Shown: positions 50,485 through 62,770 of the stretch, piece by piece
How the letters are laid out: each line of letters begins with the position of its first letter
Position numbering within the stretch: position 1 is the stretch's first letter
NCBI GenBank assembly: GCA_907165065.1
Contig: OU015532.1
Location: 46,477,839-46,541,838 of the forward strand
DNA from: Caprimulgus europaeus
Taxonomy: Eukaryota > Chordata > Aves > Caprimulgiformes > Caprimulgidae
DNA: 64,000 nucleotides
Reading direction: 5' to 3'
Made by a program: the position numbers and the translations under genes
Notes under the pieces: generated by a model
Databases searched by the model: none
What the model was told of the DNA's origin: nothing
Seen by the model: the letters and a program-made list of their open reading frames with translations, nothing else

Positions 50485-50625
50485 TTCAAAGCCCATTAAA
50501 ATCAATGAGAGAAACCCATTCGTCAACCAAATGAGATAAGTTCTGTTTGCAGATCTCGGACAACACTTTACCTCCAGAGCACCTCTCTGCTTATAGATCT
50601 TGGAGCACTTTACAAACTTTAATTA
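50485..50625 (+). mobile_element. Possible ancient amniote repeat fossil
   Basis: GCCCATTAAAATCAATGAGAG resembles 'CCCATTGAAGTCAATGGGAG', and about 90 bases on, GATCTTGGAGCACTTTACAAA resembles 'ATCTCAAAGCACTTTACAAA'. Both phrases belong to old interspersed repeats that I remember from turtles and crocodilians. Identification is by recall and not certain. Confidence 0.35.
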
Positions 50626-51237
50626 AATAAGTTCAAATGTAATTTGGCAAATGTTTTCAGGAATAAATTCATTCAGCAAAATACCCAACTGGAAAGAAAT
50701 GTAGGGAATGTGAACAGAGGGTGGTTGTTTTAAACTGGAATGAAGGCTTGTTTGTAATTAGCATTATTTGTTCATCTCTGCTGGCAGAGAGTTCTACTCT
50801 ACTTACAGTTTTTCTGGTTTATTTTTATTAGAATAGTAATAATAATAATAATAATAGGCAGTACACTGGAATTGCAGAATTTATTATTTCTCCATTAGTA
50901 AATCCAGGAGAATTCTGCTTTCAGCTCTTGTGCAGCTTCTCATTCCCCAAGCCTTTTGCACTTTCTTATTATCAGGTCATTTCAGAAATGCTTTCTAAAA
51001 GTACATTCCTATATATATTAGCTTAAGAGGTTACTAATCTGTATTAAGAAATATTGAGTGAGTGGCTGGAATTGAGTTGAAATTTCCTGAACTGCATTTG
51101 ACAGCTGTGAGATGATTGATCACACCTTGCACACACTGTTTTATGCAGTATTAAAAGCATTGCACTTCTCAACGTGCTTGGTTCTTTTAAAGGGATCTAA
51201 ATTCTAGAGCAAACAGACCCTGAATGTTTCCAGTGTG
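50626..51237. other. Unique DNA with an AAT microsatellite
   Basis: A TAA/AAT trinucleotide run occupies about 50,832-50,857. Otherwise nothing is recognised. Confidence 0.6.
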
Positions 51238-51650
51238 TGTCCAAAGAGCAGCAAAGGAGCTGGGGAAGGGTCTGGAGCACAAGTGGGTTGAGGAGCAGCT
51301 GAGGGAACTGGGGGTGCTGAGCCTGGAGAAAAGGAGGCTGAGGGGAGACCTTCTGGCTCTGTCCAAGTCCCTGCAAGGAGGGTGGAGAGATGGGAGTCAG
51401 TTTTTTCTCCCAGGAAACCAGTAATAGGACAAAAGGTAATGACTTCAAGTTGGAAAAATTTATTGTCTAAGAGTGGTCAGACATTGGACTGGGTTGCCCA
51501 GGGCAGTGATGGAGTCCCCATCCTTGGAGGTGTTCAAGAAATGTGTAGATGTAGCACTCAGGGACGTGGTTTAGTGAGTGTGGTGGTGATGAGTTGACAG
51601 TTGGACTGGATGATCTTAGAGGTCTTTTCCAACCTTAATGATGCTGTGAT
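51238..51650 (+). mobile_element. CR1 LINE, 5'-truncated, with 3' tail
   Basis: A plus-strand CR1 copy of the subfamily with the tail TTGGACTGGATGATCTTAG and AGGTCTTTTCCAACCTT. The plus-strand frame shows [33 protein letters not shown], the CR1 ORF2 C-terminus. It ends ATGATGCTGTGATC. The tail type is shared with the small fragment at 3.5 kb and differs from the young subfamily at 25.4 and 52.4 kb. Confidence 0.94.
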
Positions 51651-52437
51651 CTTTAGCACAATATCTCTATCTGCTGCTTCCCTTCTAGAAGCTTTTGATA
51701 TTTTTTTTCCCTCCTGAAATATTAATGCTCTTCATTATTCTGATATTAGAGGGATGAAAATGCAAAGCCAAGTGTGGTGCAGAACAAAAATGACATCTTA
51801 GGTTTTTTCAAAACATTAACTTGATTTTAATCAGATGTAATCAATTACATGTAATTTCCAGCATGTGCCCTTTAAACCATTTAATGTCTAAAATCAAGCT
51901 GGATATTATAAATTAAATGAGCTACTGTCTGAGTTTGCTACTAGTGATGATTTTACAAAAGAGAAAAGCCAAACATGGTCTTAGCAGAGCAAAGTATATT
52001 TTTGCTAGTCACCTTTATTTTATGTTTTCCTGAAAATCAGCTATGCAAATTAAGTTGATGTTTTTTAAATGACATAAAGCTAAGAAATGTATGCAACTAC
52101 TATCAAATGCAGTATTGAAAACTTATGCTGTGGTTAAATGTTAGGGAGATATAATCTTATTTTGGTGGCATTTTTGAAGGTTTGACTGGAATTTGATATA
52201 AATATTATACTCGACTTTATGATGATCTGCTGTAGAGAGGTGAATGTCATCGCCTTCCTCAATGACTGAGTACTTTCCAGCTGCAAAAATGGGCAGATCT
52301 TGGGTTTTCAAATGGATGGAGTAGGTAGGCAGTTGAAAGTAAATTTACAGCACACCTGGGAAAGGCTAAAGAATAATTTCTCTCTTCTCTGTTCTGTGTT
52401 TCTGATGGGGAAGTACCTGACAGAAGGGCAGTACTTA
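51651..52437. other. Unique AT-rich DNA, no gene seen
   Basis: No repeat or exon is recognised. Confidence 0.45.
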
Positions 52438-53006
52438 TAGAAGGCTCATCCAGTCCCAACCCCCCTGCCAGCAGCAGGGACACCTTCCACTAGACCAGGT
52501 TGCTCAAAGCCTCATCCAACCTGGCCGAGAACACTTCCAGGGAGGAGCAGCCACAGCTTCTCTGGCCAACCTGGGCCAGGGTCTCACCACCCTCACAGGA
52601 AATAATTTCTTCCTTATATCTAATCTAAATCTCCTCTCTTCCAGTTTCAAGCCATCACCCCTTGTCCTATCACTCCCTTCCTTTGTAAAAAGTCCCTCCC
52701 CAGCCTTCCTAGAGCCCCTTCAGGTACTGGGAAGCCACTGAAAGGTCTCCCTGGAGCCTTCTCTTCTCCAGGCTGAACAGCCCCAACTCTCTCAGCCTGT
52801 CCTCACAGCAGAGCTGCTCCAGCCCTGGCATCATCCTGGTGGCCTCCTCTGCACTGGCTCCAGTGGGTCCATGTCCTTATGCTGTTGGTGGCCCCAGCAC
52901 TGGAGGCAGCACTGCAGGGGGGGTCTCAGGAGAGCGGAGCAGAGGGGCAGAATCCCCTCCCTGGCCCTGCTGCCCACGCTGCTCTGGGTGCAGCCCAGGA
53001 CACGGT
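52438..53006 (-). mobile_element. CR1 LINE, long minus-strand copy, tail tip missing
   Basis: About 570 bases of CR1 in reverse complement. On the plus strand it runs from GGCTCATCCAGTCCCAACC through CTGGCCGAGAACACTTCC, CTTCAGGTACTGGGAAGCC, CTTCTCCAGGCTGAACAGCC, CTCACAGCAGAGCTGCTCCA and GGTGCAGCCCAGGACACGG. The last 30-40 bases of the element (the 'ATCATAGAATC...GGGACCTT' part) are absent, although the adjoining sequence is almost identical to the intact tail at 25.4 kb. It belongs to the youngest-looking subfamily here. Confidence 0.94.
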
Positions 53007-54401
53007 TATTGGCTCAATATTTAAAATAGATGCGATATGTTTCATTATTTAGTTCTGCGGGGCTCGTTACGGCTTTTGGTTAGAGAAGAGATGATAAATG
53101 ATAATTTTGCAGCGATGCATTCCGTATTTCTCTCCTTCCTCAATACGGTTTCTTTCATTAGGATAAAACAGGTATTTAATATAATGAGAATTGTCAGTAG
53201 TTTCTCACATGTTCTAAATGTTTAGCACTGTAAGGTCAAATTTCCTTCTTAAAATAAATGGGTCTTTTTCTCCTTATTTCAGGCAATTTTTTTTAATCCT
53301 TCAAGTGTGTCCTGGTTTAATTCACTCTGTTCCAGTCTTTTTGTTGGAATTTATTTCACACCGTTTTCTCATCATAACTGAAAATGGCTTCACTCTGAGA
53401 CCTGAGGAATAATATGTGACACAACTTTAGATAATGGATATGAGCTTTGACTTGTGTTTCTTATTTCCCTGAACTTTAATGCCTTCTGAAGGCACTGATA
53501 TGCTGTATTTGTGAAGCAAGCAGCTTGTTCCACCGATCCATTACCAAATCTTCCTGAATTGGGATGCTGCTAGAGAGGGAAATATGCAAGTTGTAGCTTC
53601 TCTTATTTGAATAATTTTGAATTTCTATGTTGGTAAGTAATAATAGTAAAAAAAAATTAAAAATTAATAAAAAAAAAAATGAGATTATCTTCTGCAGTGT
53701 TGATTTCTAAGTGATTTTCAGAAGCATCTTCTGCCTCTGGCACTGTGTTGTAAAACCATTATCTTGCCATACAGTGCAATAATGACAGAACACACACTGG
53801 GTAATGTAAACTTCCCATCCAGTTCCAGGCAGATGTTATTAGGCTGTCATCTCTTTGAGCAGCAGTAGTGGAATTGGAGGGGGGGAAAAAAGAAAGAAAG
53901 AAAAAACAAATACTCTTCTCTTTCTCCCGTCTCCCTCCTCAATAGCAATAAAAGCTGTATTTATATGTGCCAAGTGATTTTGCATTGATTGAGGTTTTCT
54001 TCTTTTAATAGATTCTGGTTTTATGTAGTTTTGTTTCCTTTGCTCCTCCAAGGAAGGCCAGTTCAATCTAGACCATGTGTAATTTAGTGAATAATGTGAC
54101 ATCACTGTTTTCTTTTTTTTTTCTCCTTAAAGGGGAGGATTTGCTTTTGAAACTCTCCATCTTGAGGAGCAAAGGAGAGCATCTGGAAAATAGATGTTAG
54201 GAATTAAACCCATGCCATAATCATTCTGTGCACCTATATCTAACTTTATAAAAAGGAGTGAGTGTGCCTTCTGTGGGGTCTGGTTTGGATTATAAACTAG
54301 GACTGTGTTCAAATGACCTCGTGGTGAGAGAGGAGGGTGCCCTAAGGAGGGGCTTCTTACAAGCCCTCAACATCAGGATGAATTTCTTTTGCCTTTGAGG
54401 T
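53007..54401. other. Unique DNA, CpG-retaining segment and A-rich runs
   Basis: Positions 53,033-53,150 keep about seven CpGs in otherwise AT-rich sequence and are described as a finding. A-rich low complexity lies at 53,648-53,680 and a GAAA run at about 53,890-53,906. No exon is recognised. Confidence 0.5.
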
Positions 54402-54840
54402 TGTGGTGGGTTGAGTCTGGTTGGACACCAGGTGCCCACCAAAGCTGCTCTATCACTGCCCCTCCTTGGCTGGGCAGGGGAGAGAAAATACAACAAAAGG
54501 CTCCTGGGTTGAGATAAGGACAGGGAGAGATCACTCACCAGTTACTGCCACAGGCAAAACAGACTCGACTTGAGGAAAATGAATTTAATTTATTGCCAGT
54601 CAAATGGGAGGAGGATAATGAGAAATAAAACCAAACCTTAAAACATCATCTCCTCCACCCCACCCTTCTTCCTGAGTTAACTTTGCTCCCTATTTTCTAT
54701 CTCCTCCCACCCCCAGCAGCACCAGGGGATGGGGAATGGGGGTTGTGGTCAGTTCATCACGTGTTGTTTCTGCTGCTCCTTCCTCCTCAGTGGAGGACTC
54801 CTCACATTCTTCCATACTCCAGCGTGGGGTCCCTCTCTTG
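54402..54840. mobile_element. Avian ERV LTR fossil, partial, same family as 16 kb
   Basis: It starts TGTGGTGGGTTG and shares with the copy at 15,962 the ordered blocks CCAAAGCTGCTCTATCACT, GGGTTGAGATAAGGACAGGG, GGCAAAACAGACTC, AGGATAATGAGAAATAAAAC and GGGGGTTGTGGTCAGTTCATC. About 440 bases of one LTR end are recognisable, so it is a partial copy. It lies in the same orientation as the first copy, some 38 kb away. No internal genes adjoin it. The ERVL-like family assignment is by recall. Confidence 0.75.
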
Positions 54841-57800
54841 CTTCATGTGAAGTGAACAGTTACAGAAACAGAAGGTCTCTTTCTGAGCTCATCTCTACTC
54901 TGTGAGCATCACAACACTGAGTTTTCTCTCAGTTTTCCCCTGCAGGCAAGAGGAATCTGGGCCATCAGAGAGGGGCATTCTGCCTACTTTCATGCATATC
55001 CATCAGGCCACAGCCAGGTTCCTGCCAAGGGTGCTGCTTGTTATGATTTTCCCTTGGGAATCCTTGTTAGCAGTCTATATGAGCAAGCAGTAGATGGGAA
55101 ACAAGCATTTCAGTCTTTTCTTGCTGAAAAGACAGTGATGTGACCCTCTGGTTACAGCAGCATCACATTTTATTTCTTTATTTTGCACACAAACTTCTGG
55201 ATTTTTTTAGCTTGCCTAAAATATGACCCCACTCATGAAGAAATGGAGGGGGGGGGGAATCTTCAAATTTCTTTTAATGCAGCTTGGTTTTGATCATAAT
55301 TTGTTACAGCATTTATGTCTGGGACTTTCTTTGGACATGGAGAGAGAGGAAACAAAAAAAATAAACAAAAAATAAAACGTCACTCATGATGATGAGCTTT
55401 CTCTTGTACTGCAGTCATTTTTTCCCCCATAGGGAATGACCTGTGCATTTTACCATCTTGATTGTTTGATAGGTTCCTTGCATTCCAGAAATAAATCAAT
55501 CCATCAGCTTGGTTTTATGGGTACCCTTCAGTGGAGGCACAGGGGAACACGTTGTAAATAGTTGCATGGCAATTTTATCCTCTTCCTTAAATAGCCATTA
55601 GGTGTACATCAACACTTTGGTTTTGGAAGGAGATTTTTCTGCTGCAATTTATAGATGAATAATAATGTGAAGGTCACTTCATTGTTCAGAGGAAACCCTC
55701 CATCTGTCATGTGCATGGTGTGTATCTTGAATATTTCCATTGAATTCCTTCTCTTGTGATGTGCAGAATTATTTTCCTGCTCTCATGAACATGGATTCTC
55801 AGACCCACAAGGATCATTGGCTAAAAATAATATCCAAATTTGTTGAGAATACCCTAATTTGCTCTTTCTGTGACTAAATAGTTTGGATTTGAACTCTTCC
55901 CCACCACAGTCCAGTTGAAAGTAACTTTACCCTGCATGTTTCTATGAGCACTGCTCATGGTGGAGATCTTTAATGGGACATGTGGCCACCTAACCGGCCC
56001 AATGGGCCACCAGCACTCGTTGTAGGTATTTTACACCAAATGCTAATCAGGAATTAAATTTTTTGAGAAGAAAGATAAACATACAGGGAATGAACCAAGG
56101 AAATGAGTGCTGCCAAGAGCAGATTTGGTAGCCTGTGGGATTTGTCAATAGCTTTCGATAATTTGCCCAGTAGCAGGGAGGAAACAGACCTTTTAAAATG
56201 AGGAAATCCTCTATTTGGCAAGGAGACAGGAAGAAAATCCAATATTCTGCCCTGAAACAGCCAGACTTCAACAGTGCTAGAGTGAGGGATAAATGTTTAT
56301 TATAACTTGTTTGCTGCCAAATGATTATTTAATGTTCTAAATATCCTGAAGAAATAGGTCAGGATGTAAAGCCCTGTGATAAAATATTTACAGTTGTCAG
56401 GCCAACAGAGGTGTCCGGGGGGTGGATGGAGTGTTGGATGTGACCTAGATACACTGGAAGTCTTGCTAGATGGCAGAGCATGATCTGAGAGGGGTAATCC
56501 CTGAAGGTATCTATCACACATCAAAACCAGGGTGGTTGTGAGATGTTTTCTTACTGAGATGATCACACCTTGGAAAAACACTTCTCTAACTCTTCCTAAA
56601 TTCTTTCCTAAGTCTAAAAGACTTTGTATGTGTTTATGCTGCTGGTGCATATTGCTTAATATTCCATGAACTGCATTTATATGATTTTCTTTAATTAGTC
56701 TTTAAGAGAATAGCATTTTCTGTCGTCTGCACAAAGGAAGAGAGCACAAGGATGGGGAGAGCCTACAAGACATAACACAACTGAACATTTATGGTTCTGA
56801 TCATTTTGCTAAAGATGCAGATATTATAATATCAGCTGTTTGACTTGTTCATAAATTGGAGAATAAATTAAAAGGTATTAATTACGCAGAAACTGGCAGG
56901 AAAAAAGAAAGAGGAAGCCAAATGGCACTCGATTATTTCAGATAAAATTGTCATTACAGGCCCCAGTGAAAAGTAAATCTCTAGATTATCTTTTAAAACT
57001 TGTTTCCTCCACACACTGTGAAGTAACAGAGAGTGATAAGATTTTAGAAGCTGGGGCAAAACCGATCCATGTGGCAGATCTTCACCTGTCTGCTGGGATG
57101 GGGTGTATTTGAGCCAAAAGACTGCATGAAGGATCAGATCAAGGCTGGGGGGACAATGGGATTGTGGGGGATAATGTGAATAATGGGATTATGTGTCTTG
57201 GCACTCAGAAATGCGTGCTAGGATATTCAGAGTATGCTGAGTATCCTGGGGTAAGGAGAGGGCCTGGATTTCAGCCAGATGCTGGGACCAAGGGTTGGAA
57301 CTTCAGCCTGAAGGTCTGTCCCCCAAAAAGGGCACCTAACCAGATCTGTGAAAGCAGCACTGTTTGTCTTAAAGCATTTCTGGCATTTTTCTTTCTACTT
57401 CATTGGAGGATGATGGGTATAATATCCCTTTGCTCTCCCTCTGGTCTAACAGGAAAAGCTGAAGATAAACAAGGTTGAGAAATGGCTCAATTGTCTGTAA
57501 TGAAAAAAATGCGCTCGGCGGACACTTTCATTTTACAGCTGTTACCCTCAGGACCCTCCTTATTCTCTCTACTAGCTTTTGCTGATGATTAAAGTCTTGA
57601 CTGATGGTTATTCTCTGAGGTACTTTGGTGGGATTTATGACTTTGAAGTGGTTGTCACTATTTATGTCCCCCCCCAATCCTGACACCTCCCACAACCAAA
57701 AAGGGTTGCCTGGACTGGAGCTTTAACGAAACTGGAATCAGCAGCTTTGCCAGTGAGAAAGGGTTTGAGAGCAATTTAGTACAAAGACAAGCTGTTAGAA

Positions 57801-57876
57801 ACAGAATTGTGGTGTTTGAGATAATTATTCCTGGGTAAAGTTTAATATTGCTTTTTGTGAAAGTCTCTTCTGGAGT
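54841..57876. other. Unique DNA, no gene seen
   Basis: A G10 run is at 55,248-55,257 and a C8 run at 57,668-57,675. The segment around 57,480-57,600 contains a short CpG pair (GCGCTCGGCGG) in AT-rich surroundings. No transposon or exon is recognised. Confidence 0.5.
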
Positions 57877-57900
57877 GTTGTTTTGTTTTGTTTTGTTTTT
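57877..57900. repeat. (TTTTG)n microsatellite
   Basis: Four to five TTTTG units. Confidence 0.9.
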
Positions 57901-60330
57901 TCCTCATGTTATTGTTGAAGTGATTAAATCTTGATCAAGTCTGTTTGGGTTTTGTGTGCACAGCATAAGAAGGTGAGGATTTTTGGATAGATTAGCTTTA
58001 AGGAAGAAAACTGAGTATTAAGCAGTGCATTTATAGTTGTTTACATGCAGAAAATAATATTAGAGGTGCTACACCAGATCAGTGGATGATACTTCATTTG
58101 GGATCCTGCCCAGGTGGGTTAAACCAGATGTAAAGCCAATGAACTGAGTCACAGAGTGCATAGGGCTGAGGCAAATTCTTAGTGGAAAAACTAAACAGAT
58201 CCTTATCAGCCACAATCAACCCTGTGACTGCTGCAAGGCAGAGCAACGGGGCGCAACGTCGCCGTTGAGTGGGAACTGGAAGGGGTGAAACGCCACAGGT
58301 GCTGCCCAACTTCTGATCTCTGCAACTGGGCGAGAAAAACTCGGGCAGTATGGAAAGGCTGATTTGGAAAAGCAAGTTAGAATGAAGAAGATAAGCTATA
58401 CTGCAGTCTAGTTTCAAGTTCTTCACGTGAAAGGTGGTTCTTCAAGTGAAACACAGACTGCGAGCAAAAGGGGCATCCAGGCTGCAGGACAAATGTGAGT
58501 CTGCTGAGATCGGGGCAGAAACTGGCATTTTCAAACCTGTTTTTGTCCTTGTACTGTGTTTATCTCCATGTGATAGTTTGGCTAGATCTCAACTCCAAAA
58601 GTCCCTGATGTTACCATTAGAGTGTAGGAAGGGAGTACTGTGTTCTTGATCTTACTCTTGCGATAGTCACTCCAGCAAGCACACGCTGGTGTTATTTCTC
58701 AATATATTTTGCTATTTTTCTCTAGCAGTTGCTCAGCTGAGCTGACAGAACTGGGTTTTTTTTATGGGACTCTGTTGAATGGCATTGAAAGATCCAGAAA
58801 ACGTCTTTCAGAGGCAGCAGGGATGACCCTCCTCACAGAAGAGACTCATCTACCACAGTTGTATCATTAGCTCAAGTAGTAAAGGTGCTGATCTGTTGGC
58901 TAACCCTCATGGGACACCAGCAAGCTGTATTACCAGTTTGCTTTTACTGTGTACATGGGAAATGGGGTCACTTTTTTTTAAAATAAGAAGTAATACTTAA
59001 TGTCACAAATCATAGAAATAAAAGTAAAGAATATTTTGAGGATTTCATGTTCAAAAAGTGAATCCCATGGCTGCAGTTTTCTCATGATCTCAGGTGAAGC
59101 AGTAGCCAGGATAAGATTTCCATACCCAGTATCTATTTCTCATATTTTTTTATTGCAAACCACCAGAGTATGTTCTGTACCAGTCCCAGTGCCTTAAGTT
59201 AGTGTCCAAGATCATCTAGTCACTGGGTTCCCCACTGAGACTACAACTGTGTGAACTGGGGAAAAAAGAATGGGTTTGTGTCCTGATCTGACACTAGGAA
59301 ACCTTTTTTTAATAAACAAAAAAAACCCAAGACCTTGTTTTTCTGACTGCTTGGGAACGACAGCTTTAGTTCTGGTAGTTTCAGGGAAAGGACAGGAGAC
59401 AGAATTACCTGTTCCCTTGTCAAGTGTCCTCATGCTCTAAATGCACTTGGTGCAGCCATTAAGAGCTGTAACGTCGATATAGCTGCTTTTATTGTCAGTG
59501 TTTCTGACTCAGATACGGAGGGGAGCTCTGAAGTACTCCAGCTGATCTAGGTGGCAGCCTTTATCTTTCTCCTGTAGTACATCCTCACCTTCATTCTTCT
59601 TGTTCCCTCCATTGTTCCCCGTATCGAGTCGTATCTCCCCAGCCTTCAATTTCTCTTTCCTTTTCCCTCAACATGCCGTCTGCCATTGACTCCCTCCTAA
59701 ACGAGGCAAGGCTCCAAGAGACAATAGTTCAACTAACTCGCAGGCCAACATGTCTACTGCAGGGATGGGAGCACCGTGGGGTGGCCAGCTAAGAGGCAAC
59801 CAGCCAGCCACTTGGACTAGATGGATGCCATCTGGCTTCCCTGTCAGCACCTATCTACTTGCTGGCCAAGACACGTGAGCTATCTGACTGCTTAGCTGTT
59901 CACCCAGAAGGTATGTAGAGCTTTTTTAACTCTCTTGGAGAGCTAAGTGTCTCATGCAGCCTATCTGCTTTTGGGTTGCATTTTGCCTGTAGTATGTGGC
60001 CTGTTGTTTTCATTTTGTGTATTTAGATTGCATTTAGGGATTGGTTTTTAGAATAATCTCTGTCTTGTCATTGCTTCCGGAAGAATTTTCATTGCTTCAG
60101 TTTCTTCTTCGTTGCAAGTCAGACTTGGATGTAAGACCCATAGACTCTGCCTCTTTTTCTCCCCTTTCCTAACAAGTTTTTAATGTAAAAACAAAACAAA
60201 ACCAAACACAACAACAGAAAAACTCCCCAAAACCTAGACAACCACAAAACACACATTAATTCCTTTGAGGAGGTGGGAAGAGACAGCATAGAAAACTCAA
60301 CAGTACAGCTTCTCCTGGACTTCTCCATAC
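57901..60330. other. Unique DNA with a CpG cluster and A/C-rich tract
   Basis: About eight CpGs are packed into 58,241-58,348. An A/C-rich low-complexity tract of CAAAA and CCAAA words lies at about 60,185-60,255, just before the next CR1 copy. No exon is recognised; the minus-strand frame over the CpG cluster (58,094-58,426) has no domain. Confidence 0.5.
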
Positions 60331-60660
60331 AGAGGGGGCCACAAAATTGGTGAAGAATTTGGAGGGGAAGGGTGTGAGGAGAGGCTGAAGGCACTTGGTT
60401 TGTTCAGCCTGGAGAAGAGGAGACTGAGAGGAGATCTCATCCTGGTCTGGAACTTCCTCCCCAGGGGAAGAGGAGGGGCAGGCGCTGATCTCTTCTCTCT
60501 GGCCACCAACGCCAGGAGCAGAGGCCATGGCAGGAAGATGTGGCAGGGGAGGGTGAGGTTGGCCATGAGGAAAAGGTTCTTGAGGCAGAGGGTGGTGGGG
60601 CACTGGCACAGGCTCCCCAGGGAGGTGCTCATGGCACCAAGCCATGGAATGAAAAAGTCG
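60331..60660 (+). mobile_element. CR1 LINE fragment, lacking the 3' tail
   Basis: A plus-strand CR1 copy starting at the GGGGGCCACAAAA block. The frame at 60,400-60,672 reads [21 protein letters not shown], then LATNARSRGHGRKMWQGRVRLAMRKRFL and VVGHWHRLPREVL, matching the conserved order [12 protein letters not shown] ... [16 protein letters not shown] ... VRHWNRLPREVV of CR1 ORF2. The sequence leaves the CR1 pattern soon after CTCCCCAGGGAGGTGCTC, so the tail is lost or diverged. Confidence 0.87.
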
Positions 60661-62770
60661 GCACGTGTGTGAGGAGATGTTAATGGCATCGTGTCTCAAG
60701 GGGTCTGTGTCCTTTCCCTGTGCAAGATCTGGTAAATGGGAGGTGTTATTAGTGGCATGATATAAACATCTTTTTGTATCAATAGTGTAGAGATATGGTG
60801 AACTGCTACATATATTTTATGACAGAAGATTCCTGCAGCAATAATCCTCAAAACCATGATTGTTACCAGGAATTAATAACTGGATTGGTAGCTAATGCCT
60901 GAAGTAGGACAAAGCAGAATCATTTGTGTCCTACCTAGCTAGTCATTAAATATGGTAATGACTGCATTTAGGGAAAAGGCTGTTCCTTTTTAATCATAAC
61001 CCCTCTTGTTATGGTAGAAATTCAGTCTGTTCTTGCCTGTTGGTGTTTCTGAAGTCCATCTAACCTGTGCATCTGTTCTGGAAAACTCCTTCTTTGGCAA
61101 GAGAAAATTACCAACTTTGTACTTCACAAAGAAAAAAAAAAATAAATAGAAATTCTTTTAGGATGAGTTTAGAGAATACAAATTATCCTGCTATAAATAG
61201 AAGTGTTTAGACAAGTATTGCAATTTGGGAGAAAAAAGAAAAAGTTGGGCCTGAGTGGCCTAATTATCTCACTGTCCCTTCATAAATTTAACTTAAATGA
61301 GGGTTTTTTGGCACTGCATTGCTAAATTCATCAGTTTGCCTGAATTTAAAGGATGTGGATTAGCAAACCAAGCTCTCATACTTGGACATAATTCACAGCA
61401 TTTCAAGGCCAGTACTAGAATCGAGGAATTTTGTAGGACTTGTGGAGACACTGTCTGTCAGTCCCAGGATGGATGTGGGGCTGATGGGGTCTGGGATGAA
61501 GGTTCTGCAGCGTTGAAGTCAGCATTTTGCAAGTTAACACCTGGGTTTTGTAGAGAAGCTCTACATTGTGATGAGGAACGGAATCACAATATGAATGAGA
61601 AGCCTACTGTGTGCTGAAATGGGTTTGAGTCACAGATTGGACAAAAAAAGAATTGAGAATAGTTTATATTTCTGTATTGCTCTTTTACTGTTAATTTAAT
61701 AACTCTGAACAGGTTTAATGAGGTACTAAGGGAGGAGAGCTGACAGGGAGACACTGGGAGTGGGTATTGAACAAGCCAGCTCTGTAAAGCTTGTCTGCCT
61801 CTGTTAACATGAAAATTCTGGGTGTGTTGATGTATTTCTGAATTACAACAGAAAAATCCAGTTGCTGTAAGCTCTGTGCTGCAAACTGTGTTGTTCTGCT
61901 ATTGAGCCACCCTCTTATCCCCTGGTTGCTGCTCTCTTAACTAACTTCCCTTCACAGAGGAGATAATTTACTAACAGTTGGTTTCCTTCTGAGGAGGAAA
62001 AGGAAATGAAACTTGTGTCAGTGAACTGTGTCTTTTCCCTTTGGTTTTTCATTTATTTTGAGTCTTACTTATATTGGAAATGTTCTTTGTTATATTATCT
62101 GTTAACAGAATTTTAATCAACTTATGCCTCCCAGCCATGACCCCTTTTTAACTCTTGAGAAACTTTTCAGGCTCCTTTTGGCATCTTGATGTTATTTTTT
62201 TTTTTAATCTTTTGTAGACAGTTGTAAACTTTTATTTTTCACAGAAAATTACCTTACCCAATCTCCCTCTGTTAAATTCCTTGAGTATTCTAGATTGATT
62301 TCTAGACACTTATCAAATATTTTCATATTCTTTTAACCATTAAATGTATTTCCTCATGTCAGAAAGCTAAAAAGTTGATATGTTTCCTCATATCAAAAAA
62401 AATTAAAATAACTAAAACCCCAGAAAATAATCAGGGAAAATAGGAGAGAAATGACATTCCTGTTGTCATCAGAGCAGTTATCTGCTAAAGCACCTTAGCA
62501 AGTGCTTGTGGTTGGAACTACCTGCTTTTGGGTGACCACTACAACATTCCCCTTAATTATTTCTGCTTATGCTCTAAAACTTGGTTGACAGCTGAATGTG
62601 TTAATTTCCTGACAGCTAATAATAAAAATTAGAGAAGAGATTGGCATTGTGCTTGGAAAACCTTGGGGAACAGTGGTGAAGTCTGCCATGGGGAATCCAG
62701 ACTCTGCTCTTGAGATACTAAAGAGACCCTAATGGGTAGTGAAGGGGAAAGGAAACCACAGGGATCCCGA
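60661..62770. other. Unique AT-rich DNA, no gene seen
   Basis: About 2.1 kb without recognisable repeat family or exon. A short A run lies at about 61,132-61,143 and a T run at about 62,193-62,205. The last 40 bases (from 62,732) supply a chance ATG that opens into the minisatellite. Confidence 0.5.

Noticed and set aside
58094-58426. A minus-strand frame across the CpG cluster as a possible exon
   Set aside because: No recognisable domain and no clear splice context; kept only as a CpG-cluster observation.
59805-59840. TTGGACTAGATGGATGCC resembling a CR1 tail phrase
   Set aside because: No other CR1 block lies on either side.
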